A DNA stretch of 64,000 nucleotides from Clostridia bacterium (lineage in GTDB: Bacteria; Bacillota; Clostridia; Christensenellales; Aristaeellaceae). Positions 19,744-27,631 of this stretch are shown piece by piece. The stretch is from NCBI GenBank assembly GCA_017431005.1, contig JAFRLY010000024.1:1-64000 (forward strand), read 5' to 3'. A program made the translations under genes and the position numbers. Under the pieces are notes generated by a model. It did no database searches, had not been told where the DNA came from, and saw nothing but the letters and a program-made list of their open reading frames with translations. The first letter of the stretch is position 1. Each line of letters opens with the position of its first letter.

Positions 19744-20637
19744 TCACATATACTGGACCTTGTTCTTGCTGAAGGTCAGGTTGATATAGGTGATCGTGAA
19801 AACGATGGCGAAGAGGATCAGGGCAGCGGCCGCCGCATAGCTCGGGTATCCGCCGCTGTCGCCGTAGAGCATGTCGTATACGTAGCCCACAATCGTGTTC
19901 ATCCCGGCGGCGTTCAGGTTCGTGCCGAAGATGGCCACCTCATCGCTGTAGGCCTTGAATGCCCCGATAAAGCCTGTGATGATCAGATAAAAGACCGTGG
20001 GAGAGATCATCGGCAGGGTGATTTTCCAGAAGATACGGCTGCTGGTGGCGCCGTCCACCCGGGCCGCCTTGTAGTAATCCGGGTTCACGCTGGCCAGCGC
20101 GCTTGTCAGAATCAGAATCTTGAAGGGCATGACCACCCAGATTGTGTAGAAGCACATGACGAACATCTTTGCCCAGTAGGGACCCTCAATAAAGTCCACC
20201 GGCCCCGCGCCGAACTTCGCGATCAGCAGGTTGATGAGGCCGTCGGTGTAGGCGGTGCGCTTGAACAGAATCATGAACACCAGGCCGACCGCCAGGGTAT
20301 TGGTCACATATGGCAGAAAATAGATCGTCTGATAGGCGTTCCGCAGCGGCTTGATGGAGCTGAGCCCCAGGGCGATCAGCAGGGACAGCCCCGTGGACAG
20401 CGGCACCGTGATGGCCACGATCAGGAAGGTGTTCTGCAGTGCCCGGACAAAATAGGGATCGCTGAGCACATATCTGAAGTTGTACAGGCCCACGCCGGTA
20501 TAGCTCTGGCTGGCGAAATTGTAGCTTTCCTCCAGGGAGTATATGCACACGTCGATCAGGGGGTAAACCATGAAGACCCCCAGAAAGACCATCGCCGGCA
20601 GCAGATACAGCCAGGCCTTCCAGTTGTTCTTTTTCAT
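19744..20637 (-). CDS. Carbohydrate ABC transporter permease, MalF/UgpA type
   Basis: This 297-residue permease has six predicted membrane segments and an EAA-type loop, ALASVNPDYYKAARVDGATS, near residues 206-225. YLLPAMVFLGVFMVYPLID at the N-terminus is characteristic of the UgpA/MalF short forms. Its start overlaps the stop of the ATPase gene by 4 bases. It pairs with the MalG-type permease next door. Confidence 0.94.
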   Translation of the reverse strand: MKKNNWKAWLYLLPAMVFLGVFMVYPLIDVCIYSLEESYNFASQSYTGVGLYNFRYVLSDPYFVRALQNTFLIVAITVPLSTGLSLLIALGLSSIKPLRNAYQTIYFLPYVTNTLAVGLVFMILFKRTAYTDGLINLLIAKFGAGPVDFIEGPYWAKMFVMCFYTIWVVMPFKILILTSALASVNPDYYKAARVDGATSSRIFWKITLPMISPTVFYLIITGFIGAFKAYSDEVAIFGTNLNAAGMNTIVGYVYDMLYGDSGGYPSYAAAAALILFAIVFTITYINLTFSKNKVQYM

Positions 20638-21725
20638 AGGCGGATCCGCTCCTCGCTGTCCTTCTCAAACAGGAACACCTTGCCGGGTTTCAGGTTAAAG
20701 CGGACGGTTTCTCCGGTAATGTCCGGCGCTTCCTCGGCCGCGATGATGGTCCGGATGTTCCGGCCGGTCATTGCCGGATGGGTGGAGACCACGCTGACAT
20801 CCCGGCCCATCACCTCAACCCGGTCCAGCCTGCAGGTCAGAGCGCCGTTCTCCGTATGAATAAATCCTTCCGGCCGCACGGTGGCCCAGACAGGGCGGTC
20901 CTTCTGCCCGGAAACCTCCAGCACCGCCTCGTCCCCGATGAACACCCTGCCGTCCTGAATACGGGCCTCGAAGGTGTTGATCTGGGGCGTGCCCAGGAAC
21001 TGGGCCACAAATAGGTTCGCCGGATCGTCATAGGTGTTCTGGGGTTTGTCGATCTGCTGCAGCTCCCCGGCCTTCATCACCACGATGAGGTCGCTGATGC
21101 TCATGGCCTCCTCCTGGTCATGGGTCACGAAGATTGTGGTGACGCCGGTTTCCCGCTGAATGCGCCGCAGCTCCTCCCGGGTCTGCAGGCGCAGCCGGGC
21201 ATCCAGGTTGCTGAGGGGCTCGTCCAGCAGCAGCACCTGGGGAATCTTGACCAGCGCCCGGGCGATGGCCACGCGCTGCTGCTGCCCGCCGGACATTTCC
21301 CGGGGCTTGCGGTGCATGTAGGGCTCGATCTGCACCAGATGCGCCACCTCCATGGCCTTCGCGTGCATGGCTTCCTTCGTCATCTTCTGGGCGCCCTTCA
21401 GATTCTGCAGGGGGAAGATGATATTCTCCTCCACCGTCAGGTGCGGATAAAGCGCGTAGTTCTGGAACACCAGGCCCACGCCCCGTTCCTCCGGCGGCAG
21501 ACTGGTTACATCCCGGTCTCCGAAAAAGATACGGCCGGAGGTGGGTGTTTCCAGTCCGCTGATCAGGTTCAGCGTCGTGCTCTTGCCGCAGCCGCTGGGG
21601 CCAAGCAGGCCGATCAGCTGGCCGTCCGGTATCTCAAAGTTGAAATTGTTGACGGCGGTGACGGTCTGTCCCTTGATGTTCCGGGACTGGTACTGCTTCG
21701 TGAGGTTCTCGAGAACAACTTTCAT
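20634..21725 (-). CDS. Carbohydrate ABC transporter ATPase, MalK/UgpC/MsmX type
   Basis: The 363-residue cytoplasmic ATPase has Walker A GPSGCGKS (near residue 43), Q-loop in VFQNYALYPH, the signature MSGGQQQR, Walker B VLLLDEPLSNLDA and the H-loop VTHDQEEA. A C-terminal TOBE-like regulatory part follows (about 240-363). Many such genera have one shared MsmX-type ATPase far from transporters; here it is encoded within the operon, so it may be dedicated. It starts 40 bases after the BTAD regulator gene, with which it is probably cotranscribed. Confidence 0.95.
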   Translation of the reverse strand: MKVVLENLTKQYQSRNIKGQTVTAVNNFNFEIPDGQLIGLLGPSGCGKSTTLNLISGLETPTSGRIFFGDRDVTSLPPEERGVGLVFQNYALYPHLTVEENIIFPLQNLKGAQKMTKEAMHAKAMEVAHLVQIEPYMHRKPREMSGGQQQRVAIARALVKIPQVLLLDEPLSNLDARLRLQTREELRRIQRETGVTTIFVTHDQEEAMSISDLIVVMKAGELQQIDKPQNTYDDPANLFVAQFLGTPQINTFEARIQDGRVFIGDEAVLEVSGQKDRPVWATVRPEGFIHTENGALTCRLDRVEVMGRDVSVVSTHPAMTGRNIRTIIAAEEAPDITGETVRFNLKPGKVFLFEKDSEERIRL

Positions 21726-21765
21726 GGATGATCCTCCATCCTTCCCTGTATGCTGTATCGTTCCG

Positions 21766-22992
21766 TCAGAGGCGCGGAGACGGCGGTTCCGGCTCGTTCA
21801 GCCGGGAAGCGCTGAGCGGTCCCACCCGGTAGTTGAAGGCGATGCTGCTGTTGGGATAATAGCGGTAGAAGGAGGCCTTGATGCGCTCCAGCACCAGCCC
21901 GCCGGTGGAATAGTTCACCGTCGGCAGCAGCAGGGCAAAGATATTCGGCGCGAACCGCGTGATGGTGTCGCCCTTGCGCAGGTTCTTGCGCATGATCTCC
22001 TCCAGGGCGCTCATGATGTTGTCCTGCCGCATGGGATCCATTTCGGATCCGTCCTGGGGCCCGATCATGATGATCGCCAGGAACATGGAGGCGCCCAGGC
22101 GCTCCAGGTTCCGCATCTGCAGGTTGAAGATTTCCTTGAACACTGTGTATTCGCAGACGAATGCTCCCTGACGGGTGTTGCTTTCCCTGAGCTCGTTGCG
22201 GATGGATTCCAGGGAGAAGTCCAGGGTCTGCCCGGCGGAGATGATCTGCTTGTAGAACTCCTGCAGGTTCTGGCTGGGCTTGATGCCCAGATACCGGTAA
22301 TTCAGCTGCACCACATGCTTGTACTGGCTCAGGGCCTCGCCGGTCCGGTTGATCTGCACCAGGGCATACATCAGCTCCATGTGCAGCCGGTCGTCAAAGG
22401 AGTCCACATCCAGCGCCCGGCGGCACACGGTGATGATCTCCTCATACTGCTTCCGTTCCTTCATCAGCTCCAGATAGCTGTACACCGCCTCCAGGTATTT
22501 GTTATGCAGGGTGGTGGCCTTGGCCAGCGCCCATTCCGCCTGCTCGCTGTGCTCCAGCAGGTCGCCGGTGTACAGGTTCAGCAGCTCCTCGATCAGCATC
22601 TGCCGGCGGACGTCACCGGTCTCAGGGCTGTCCAGCTCCCGGATAATGTTCTCGATCTCGTAGAGGTCGACCGTCATATCCGCGCAGCATTCCCAGTAGT
22701 ACGCGCCGCGGTTTGACACAATGCAGCCCCCCAGCCGCGGTTCGATCTGGGTCAGCATCACCCGGACCCTGGAGACCAGCGTCTTCAGGGCATTCTCCGG
22801 ATTCATGCTTTTTTCCTCGTCCCACAGGGCGTTGAGCAGCGTCTGGTTCGGCACAGGCTCCCCGCCGTTGAGGATCAGGAACTGCACCAGCGCCGCCCCT
22901 TTGCGGGATTTGGCTGTCAGCTGATCTGTCTTCTGCTCATTGATATAGATCGCGAAACGATCCATCATCTGGATCCGAATAGGCAGTGCCAT
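21766..22992 (-). CDS. BTAD-type transcriptional regulator with degenerate GGDEF-like domain
   Basis: The ATG at 22992 follows GGGAGGGGAG; the 50 in-frame residues upstream are discarded (408 residues). Residues 1-95 form an OmpR/SARP-type winged helix. Residues about 100-235 form a bacterial transcriptional activator (BTAD) helical domain (VDLYEIENIIRELDSPE, GDLLEHSEQAEWA). The C-terminal 150 residues have a nucleotidyl-cyclase-like pattern: TITRFAPNIFALLLP sits where a GGDEF protein has the RYGGDEF site, so the catalytic residues are missing and it is more likely a sensor or dimerisation module. As first gene of the ABC operon it probably controls sugar uptake. Confidence 0.85.
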   Translation of the reverse strand: MALPIRIQMMDRFAIYINEQKTDQLTAKSRKGAALVQFLILNGGEPVPNQTLLNALWDEEKSMNPENALKTLVSRVRVMLTQIEPRLGGCIVSNRGAYYWECCADMTVDLYEIENIIRELDSPETGDVRRQMLIEELLNLYTGDLLEHSEQAEWALAKATTLHNKYLEAVYSYLELMKERKQYEEIITVCRRALDVDSFDDRLHMELMYALVQINRTGEALSQYKHVVQLNYRYLGIKPSQNLQEFYKQIISAGQTLDFSLESIRNELRESNTRQGAFVCEYTVFKEIFNLQMRNLERLGASMFLAIIMIGPQDGSEMDPMRQDNIMSALEEIMRKNLRKGDTITRFAPNIFALLLPTVNYSTGGLVLERIKASFYRYYPNSSIAFNYRVGPLSASRLNEPEPPSPRL

Positions 22993-23090
22993 ACGATTCT
23001 CCCCTCCCGAATGACATCTTTCCCGGTTCGCAGGCGCCTTCCCGGCAGCCGCAAACGCGTTATTTACAAAGGATTTTGACATACAGTTAC

Positions 23091-23119
23091 ATATTAACAG
23101 CCTTTCCCCTGTTTTGCAA
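23091..23119 (-). promoter_or_regulatory. Promoter of the BTAD-ABC transporter operon
   Basis: TTGCAA (23114-23119) and TAATAT (23091-23096) on the minus strand are 17 bases apart, about 99 bases before the start at 22992. The leader holds no obvious riboswitch. Confidence 0.6.
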
Positions 23120-23151
23120 GTGTCCGAAGGCTTCTTTTTCACCCGGCGGTA

Positions 23152-23160
23152 TGCTATAAT
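23152..23160 (+). promoter_or_regulatory. Extended -10 promoter of the GTPase-nuclease gene
   Basis: TGCTATAAT is an extended -10 element; the -35 position (TTCTTT) is weak, as allowed for extended -10 promoters. Transcription would start about 35 bases before the ATG at 23202. Confidence 0.6.
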
Positions 23161-23201
23161 CGAACCGTTGGACAGCTTTGTCCGGAAAGGCGGGATGACA
23201 G

Positions 23202-25853
23202 ATGAGGATCGGAGCGGTCGTCGGACTGGCGGCTCACGTGGACGCGGGAAAAACCACCCTGTCCGAATCCATGCTGTATCTTTCCGGCGCGGTCCGGCGG
23301 CAGGGCCGTGTGGACCATGGGGATACCTTTCTGGACACGGAAGTTATGGAGAAGGAGCGGGGCATCACGATTTTTTCCAAGGAAGCCCGGCTCACCTGGA
23401 AAAAAACAGAGCTGACCCTGGTGGATACGCCCGGTCATACGGACTTTTCCGGGGAAACGGAGCGGGCGCTCAGCATTCTGGACCTGGCCGTGCTGGTCAT
23501 CAGCGCGCCGGAGGGGGTGCAGTCCCATACCCGCACCCTGTGGCGCCTGCTGGAGCAGTACCGCGTGCCTGTGGTGCTCTTTGTCAATAAAATGGACCGG
23601 TTCGACGGCTCCCGGGAGGATCTGATGTCCCGTCTGCGCAGCCAGCTGTCGGATCTGGCTGTGGACTTTTCGTCGGATCCCTCCGAGCAGATTGCCCTGT
23701 GTGATGAAACCTGCCTGGATGCCTATCTCCGGGAGGGCACGGTGCCGGAGCGGCTGATGCGGCCCTGTTTCCGGCGGCGCGGGCTTTTCCCCTGCTTCTT
23801 CGGCTCCGCCCTGCGGAATGAAGGCGTGGAACCCCTGCTGGATTTTCTGTCCGGCGAGGAACCGGAAGGCAGCAGCGAGGCAGCCTTCGGCGCCCGGGTT
23901 TACAAGGTCGGGCGGGATCCCCAGGGGGCCCGGCTCGCCTTCCTGAAGATCACCGGGGGCATGCTGAAAGCCCGGGATCTGATTTCCCGGACGGACTCCG
24001 GCGGAGAAACCCTCTGGGCCGAAAAGGCGGCGGAGCTGCGGATGTACTCCGGCGCGCGGTATGCCGCTGTTCCTCAGGCGGAAGCGGGTCAGCTGGTCTG
24101 TGTGGTGGGGCTCAGCAAGGCCCTGCCCGGGGACGGGCTGGGCAGTGCGGAAGAAGCCCGCGGGCAGAAGCTGACGCCCTGCTATGCCTGCCTCCTGGTG
24201 TTTCCCGCCGGAACGGATCTGCATTATGCGCTGAACTGCCTGCGGGCTCTGGAGGAAGAGGAGCCCCTGATGCAGGTGGAATACGTGGAGGCCCGGCGGG
24301 AAATCCGGGTGCACTCCATGGGGGACGTTTATCTGGAAATCCTGCAGCGGCAGCTGCGGGACCGGTTCGGGCTGGAGGTATCCTTCGCAGACAGCGGCGT
24401 GCTGTACCGGGAAACCATCGCGGACGAGGTGGAGGGCATGGGCCATTACGAGCCCCTGCGACACTACGCGGAGGTGCACCTGCTGCTGACGCCCCTGCCC
24501 GCCGGCAGCGGTGTGCAGGTGGCTTCCGCCGTCCCGACGGATGACCTGGCGCTGAACTGGCAGCGCCTGATCCTGACCCATCTGACAGAGGTGGTGCACA
24601 CCGGCGTGCTGACAAACAGCCCGATCACCGATCTGCGGATCACCCTGGTCAACGGCCGGGCTCATCTCAAGCATACCGAGGGCGGCGATTTCCGCCAGGC
24701 CACATACCGGGCTCTGCGTCAGGGGCTCATGAAAGCGAAAAGCGTGCTCCTGGAGCCTTTTGTCAGCCTGGAAGTCACCGTCCCGGCGGAAAATGTCGGC
24801 CGGGTGATGAGTGATATCAGCCTGATGGGCGGTCAGCCGGAAGGACCCGAGGATCTGGAGGACGGCCTGAAGCGTCTGACGGCTTCTGTCCCCGCCCGGG
24901 TCTGCGCCTCCTACGGCCGGGAGGTCGGGGTGTATACCCGGGGCCGCGGCAGTGTGCAGATCACCTTTGAGGCTTACCGGCCCTGCAGGAATCAGGAAGA
25001 TATTGTGCGGGAAAAGGGATATGACCCGGAGCGGGATGTGCTTCATCCTGCGGATTCCGTGTTTTGCTCCCACGGTGCCGGTGTGACGGTAGCCTGGTAT
25101 CAGGCGGATGCCTGGATGCATCTGCCCTCCTGGCAGGAGCTGCGGGACCGGCGCCGGGCGGAAGCCGCGAATGTTTCCGCTGTGAGCCGCACCGCCTCCT
25201 CCTATCACGGAACCCGGGAGGAGGATGAGGCCCTGGCCAGAATCTTTGAGCGGACCTACGGTCCCGGCAAGGCCCGCAGCCTGATGCGGCCCGCGCCGTC
25301 TGAACATTCCGCAGGCATACCGGAAAAGCCAGCTCCCCCGCCTCCTGACCAGCGGGAAATTCTGCTGGTGGACGGCTATAACGTGCTCTTTGCCTGGGAG
25401 GAATGGAAAGATCTGGTAACGGACAGCATAGATGCCGCCCGGAGCCAGCTGACGGACCTGATGTGCGACTACGCCGGCATGACCGGCCGGGACGTGATTC
25501 TGGTTTTTGACGCCTATAAGGTCAAAGGCAATCCCGGTACGGCGGAGCGTTATAAAAATATCTATATTGTTTACACGAAGGAAGCCCAGACAGCGGACGC
25601 CTTCATTGAAAAAACCACCCTGATGGCCCGGCGGGACGCGCGGGTCAGGGTGGTGACATCGGACAGGCCGGAGCAGCTGATCGCCCTCGGCAACGCCGCA
25701 ATGCGGACCTCCGCCCGGGAGTTCCGGCAGGAGGTTATTCAGGTACAGGGCAGCATTGCGGACTTTATCGCCCGGCACAACCGGCCCGGCAGCGAAAAAG
25801 CCCTCGAACGAGCCTACAAGGAGGCCTGGAAAGAGCAGCACAGGGATTCCTGA
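23202..25853 (+). CDS. TetM-like translational GTPase fused to a YacP/Rae1-like NYN nuclease
   Basis: The 883-residue protein is a fusion. Residues 1-240 are an EF-G/TetM-type G domain: AHVDAGKTT (G1), KERGITI (G2), DTPGHTDF (G3), NKMDR (G4). The middle follows the ribosomal-protection family up to about 640. After a linker, residues 719-883 form a NYN/PIN-like nuclease domain with acidic residues in place: VDGYN (Asp724), VFDAYK (Asp770), TADAF (Asp799), TSDRPEQ (Asp821). This matches YacP of Bacillus, renamed Rae1, an endoribonuclease that enters the ribosomal A site and cuts mRNA. I infer GTP-dependent mRNA cleavage or rescue on ribosomes. Tetracycline protection is not implied. It ends 4 bases before the convergent traX-like gene. 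Confidence 0.9.
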   Translation: MRIGAVVGLAAHVDAGKTTLSESMLYLSGAVRRQGRVDHGDTFLDTEVMEKERGITIFSKEARLTWKKTELTLVDTPGHTDFSGETERALSILDLAVLVISAPEGVQSHTRTLWRLLEQYRVPVVLFVNKMDRFDGSREDLMSRLRSQLSDLAVDFSSDPSEQIALCDETCLDAYLREGTVPERLMRPCFRRRGLFPCFFGSALRNEGVEPLLDFLSGEEPEGSSEAAFGARVYKVGRDPQGARLAFLKITGGMLKARDLISRTDSGGETLWAEKAAELRMYSGARYAAVPQAEAGQLVCVVGLSKALPGDGLGSAEEARGQKLTPCYACLLVFPAGTDLHYALNCLRALEEEEPLMQVEYVEARREIRVHSMGDVYLEILQRQLRDRFGLEVSFADSGVLYRETIADEVEGMGHYEPLRHYAEVHLLLTPLPAGSGVQVASAVPTDDLALNWQRLILTHLTEVVHTGVLTNSPITDLRITLVNGRAHLKHTEGGDFRQATYRALRQGLMKAKSVLLEPFVSLEVTVPAENVGRVMSDISLMGGQPEGPEDLEDGLKRLTASVPARVCASYGREVGVYTRGRGSVQITFEAYRPCRNQEDIVREKGYDPERDVLHPADSVFCSHGAGVTVAWYQADAWMHLPSWQELRDRRRAEAANVSAVSRTASSYHGTREEDEALARIFERTYGPGKARSLMRPAPSEHSAGIPEKPAPPPPDQREILLVDGYNVLFAWEEWKDLVTDSIDAARSQLTDLMCDYAGMTGRDVILVFDAYKVKGNPGTAERYKNIYIVYTKEAQTADAFIEKTTLMARRDARVRVVTSDRPEQLIALGNAAMRTSAREFRQEVIQVQGSIADFIARHNRPGSEKALERAYKEAWKEQHRDS

Positions 25854-25857
25854 GAGC

Positions 25858-26610
25858 TCACAGGAAGATGGCTTTCAGGGCAATAATCAGCAGCAGGTGG
25901 ACAGGATACAGCATGTAGCCTGTCCCTTTCGGTATTTTCAGGTCCTCCCTGATCGGAATCAGGATGAAGGGCAGGGAAAGCAGGCCGTAGGTCTCCATCC
26001 GCAGGAAAGCGGACAGCGGCTCCGAAAGAAAATTCGGCAGTGCTGACAGTGTAATCGGGATGCCGAAAAGGCTTCGTGTCACGCTGTAGGAGGTGCCCCA
26101 GAAAAGGAAAAAGGCTACCATGACCGCGGCAATTCCACTGCGGCTGTCCTGCACGGCATACAGCAGGATAAAGAACACGATGGCCCGCCACCCGTAGTCC
26201 GCGCCGAGCACCGTCGCCAGGCAGATTGCCGCCGCCGGTGCCCAGAACTGGCTGCCCCAGCGTTTTTCCCGGATTCCCCACAGAGCGCCGAGCCCCAGGA
26301 GCAGGGTCAGAAAGATATTGGGCTTCGTAAGCGGGTGGTTCATGGCTATGGCATAGAGCGGCTGGGAGATCAGCCCCACCAAAAGAATCCGCAGCATGTA
26401 TTTCGGCACGCTGTGGGTATAGTGGAAGCCCACCACAAGGCACCAGGCATAGATCGGAAAAGCGATCCGCCCGATGATGCGCATTTCCGGCACCTGGCGT
26501 AGCAGCACGACGCCGCAGTGATCGATTATCATGAACACCAGGGCAATCACCTTCAGCCAGCTGGTGGCCGTATTGCCTGCCGGGGTGCGGGAACGTTCGT
26601 TCGGGATCAT
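25858..26610 (-). CDS. TraX-family membrane protein
   Basis: The 250-residue protein is almost entirely hydrophobic, with about eight membrane segments. WLKVIALVFMIIDHCGVVL at the N-terminus, IGRIAFPIYAWCLVVGFHYT and the C-terminal GYMLYPVHLLLI are typical of the TraX/acyltransferase-3-like family. F-plasmid TraX N-acetylates pilin; chromosomal homologues are of unknown target. The ATG at 26610 has AAGGAG 8 bases upstream; an in-frame TTG at 26616 does not. The -35 of the rnpB promoter begins on the last base of this start codon. It probably acetylates an envelope component, but that is inference. Confidence 0.88.
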   Translation of the reverse strand: MIPNERSRTPAGNTATSWLKVIALVFMIIDHCGVVLLRQVPEMRIIGRIAFPIYAWCLVVGFHYTHSVPKYMLRILLVGLISQPLYAIAMNHPLTKPNIFLTLLLGLGALWGIREKRWGSQFWAPAAAICLATVLGADYGWRAIVFFILLYAVQDSRSGIAAVMVAFFLFWGTSYSVTRSLFGIPITLSALPNFLSEPLSAFLRMETYGLLSLPFILIPIREDLKIPKGTGYMLYPVHLLLIIALKAIFL

Positions 26611-26638
26611 TGACAAACTCCTTCAGGTAGCGTAAAAT
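26610..26638 (+). promoter_or_regulatory. Promoter of rnpB
   Basis: TTGACA (26610-26615), a 17-base spacer and TAAAAT (26633-26638) give a near-consensus sigma-A promoter. It fires toward rnpB, whose first helix base is 7 bases past the -10. It overlaps the start region of the divergent traX-like gene. Confidence 0.88.
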
Positions 26639-26644
26639 GCGTGC

Positions 26645-26996
26645 CGCGCAAGGTGAACAGACGGCCGCGTGCCCTTCGGGCATGAGGAAAGTCCGGGCAC
26701 CGCAGGGCAAGGGTGCCGGCTAACGGCCGGTGGAGGCGACTCCAAGGAAAGTGCAACAGAAAGAAACCGCCGCGCGGTGTTTCGGCTCCGTGCGGTAAGG
26801 ATGGAAAGGCGAGGTAAGAGCTCACCCGCGGCCTGGCGACTCGTCCGCGCTGTAAACCCCACCCGGTGCAAGATGCCAACGGAGGCAAGCCGGCTGCCCG
26901 CCGCGTCCTCCGGCAATCGCTCGAGCTCCGCGGTAACGCGGAGCCTGGATAGATGGCCGTTTCATACAGAACCCGGCTTACGGTCACGCTTGCGCG
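26645..26996 (+). ncRNA. rnpB: RNase P RNA, class A
   Basis: The catalytic RNA of RNase P removes 5' leaders from tRNA precursors. Conserved core segments are present: GAGGAAAGTCCGGGC at 26684-26698 and ACAGAACCCGGCTTA at 26966-26980, which make the P4 core. The ends pair as helix P1 (CGCGCAAG at 26645-26652 with CTTGCGCG at 26989-26996). TTTT follows P1, so P1 can double as terminator. Length is about 352 nt. Frames crossing this stretch are therefore not genes. Confidence 0.96.
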
Positions 26997-26999
26997 TTT

Positions 27000-27467
27000 T
27001 CAGAGTGCGTCTTCGGACGTGCTTTTTTCTTTTCCCCGGCGTTCTCTGAAGAATGACGCCAGGAGATTTCCGCACGCTTCCCGTCCGTCCTCTTTCCACC
27101 GGGTGATACCGCCCAGGGCCGGATCAGCCGGCAGGTCATAGACACTGCCGCAGCAGCCCTTTTCCGGGTCCGCCGCGCCGAATACGCACCTGCCGACCCG
27201 GCTCATCAGCAGAGCGCCGGCGCACATGGGACAGGGCTCCAGCGTCACATACAGCGTGCAGTCGCTGAGCCGCCAGCGGCCCAGCTTTTTTGCGCCTTCG
27301 CGCAGACAGAGCATTTCCGCGTGGGCGGTGGGATCCTGATGCTGCTCCCGGCGGTTATGATCCGCCCAGACCAGTTCTTCCCCGCAGTACAGAGCAGCGC
27401 CGACCGGCACCTCTCCCTCCCGCATGGCCTCTTCCGCTTCCCGCAGGGCTGTTTCCATTCCGTCCAT
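27000..27467 (-). CDS. tadA: tRNA-specific adenosine deaminase
   Basis: TadA converts A34 of tRNA-Arg(ACG) to inosine. The 155-residue protein has HAEMLC (zinc His and proton-shuttle Glu) and PCPMCAGA (two zinc Cys). I reject the longer frame that starts at 27524: a TTGAAA-17-TATCAT promoter lies across that ATG, so transcription begins after it, and a GGGAG site precedes the ATG at 27467. The stop codon overlaps the T-run that ends convergent rnpB. Confidence 0.95.
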   Translation of the reverse strand: MDGMETALREAEEAMREGEVPVGAALYCGEELVWADHNRREQHQDPTAHAEMLCLREGAKKLGRWRLSDCTLYVTLEPCPMCAGALLMSRVGRCVFGAADPEKGCCGSVYDLPADPALGGITRWKEDGREACGNLLASFFRERRGKEKSTSEDAL

Positions 27468-27514
27468 GACGCGCTCCCGCTTCTGCCCGTTTTGCTCTTC
27501 GGGCTGTTTGCTGC

Positions 27515-27543
27515 ATGATACCATATGCGGCAGGCGGTTTCAA
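27515..27543 (-). promoter_or_regulatory. Promoter of tadA
   Basis: TTGAAA (27538-27543), 17 bases, TATCAT (27515-27520) on the minus strand. It overlaps the first possible ATG, which decides the start at 27467. Confidence 0.7.
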
Positions 27544-27562
27544 TGCTGAAATCGCGCCACTG

Positions 27563-27608
27563 AAAAGGCGGTTTCACCTTTGGCATGAGCGCCGCCGGTG
27601 AAACCGCC
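27563..27608 (-). terminator. Terminator of the flavin-reductase operon
   Basis: A perfect 12-bp stem (GGCGGTTTCACC with GGTGAAACCGCC), with an 18-base loop that can itself pair, is followed on the minus strand by TTTT. It lies 24 bases after the stop at 27632. Confidence 0.85.
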
Positions 27609-27631
27609 GTGTTGATTTTGAGAGTGATTGC

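Noticed and set aside
23076-23096. Plus-strand promoter TTGACA...TATTAA before the GTPase gene
   Set aside because: The boxes are about 12 bases apart, too close to function; the extended -10 at 23152-23160 is better.
23202-25853. Tetracycline resistance gene
   Set aside because: The GTPase belongs to the wider TetM-like group but has a fused nuclease domain and sits in no mobile context; resistance is not supported.
26607-27049. Several overlapping open frames on both strands
   Set aside because: They lie in the RNase P RNA gene and lack start signals.
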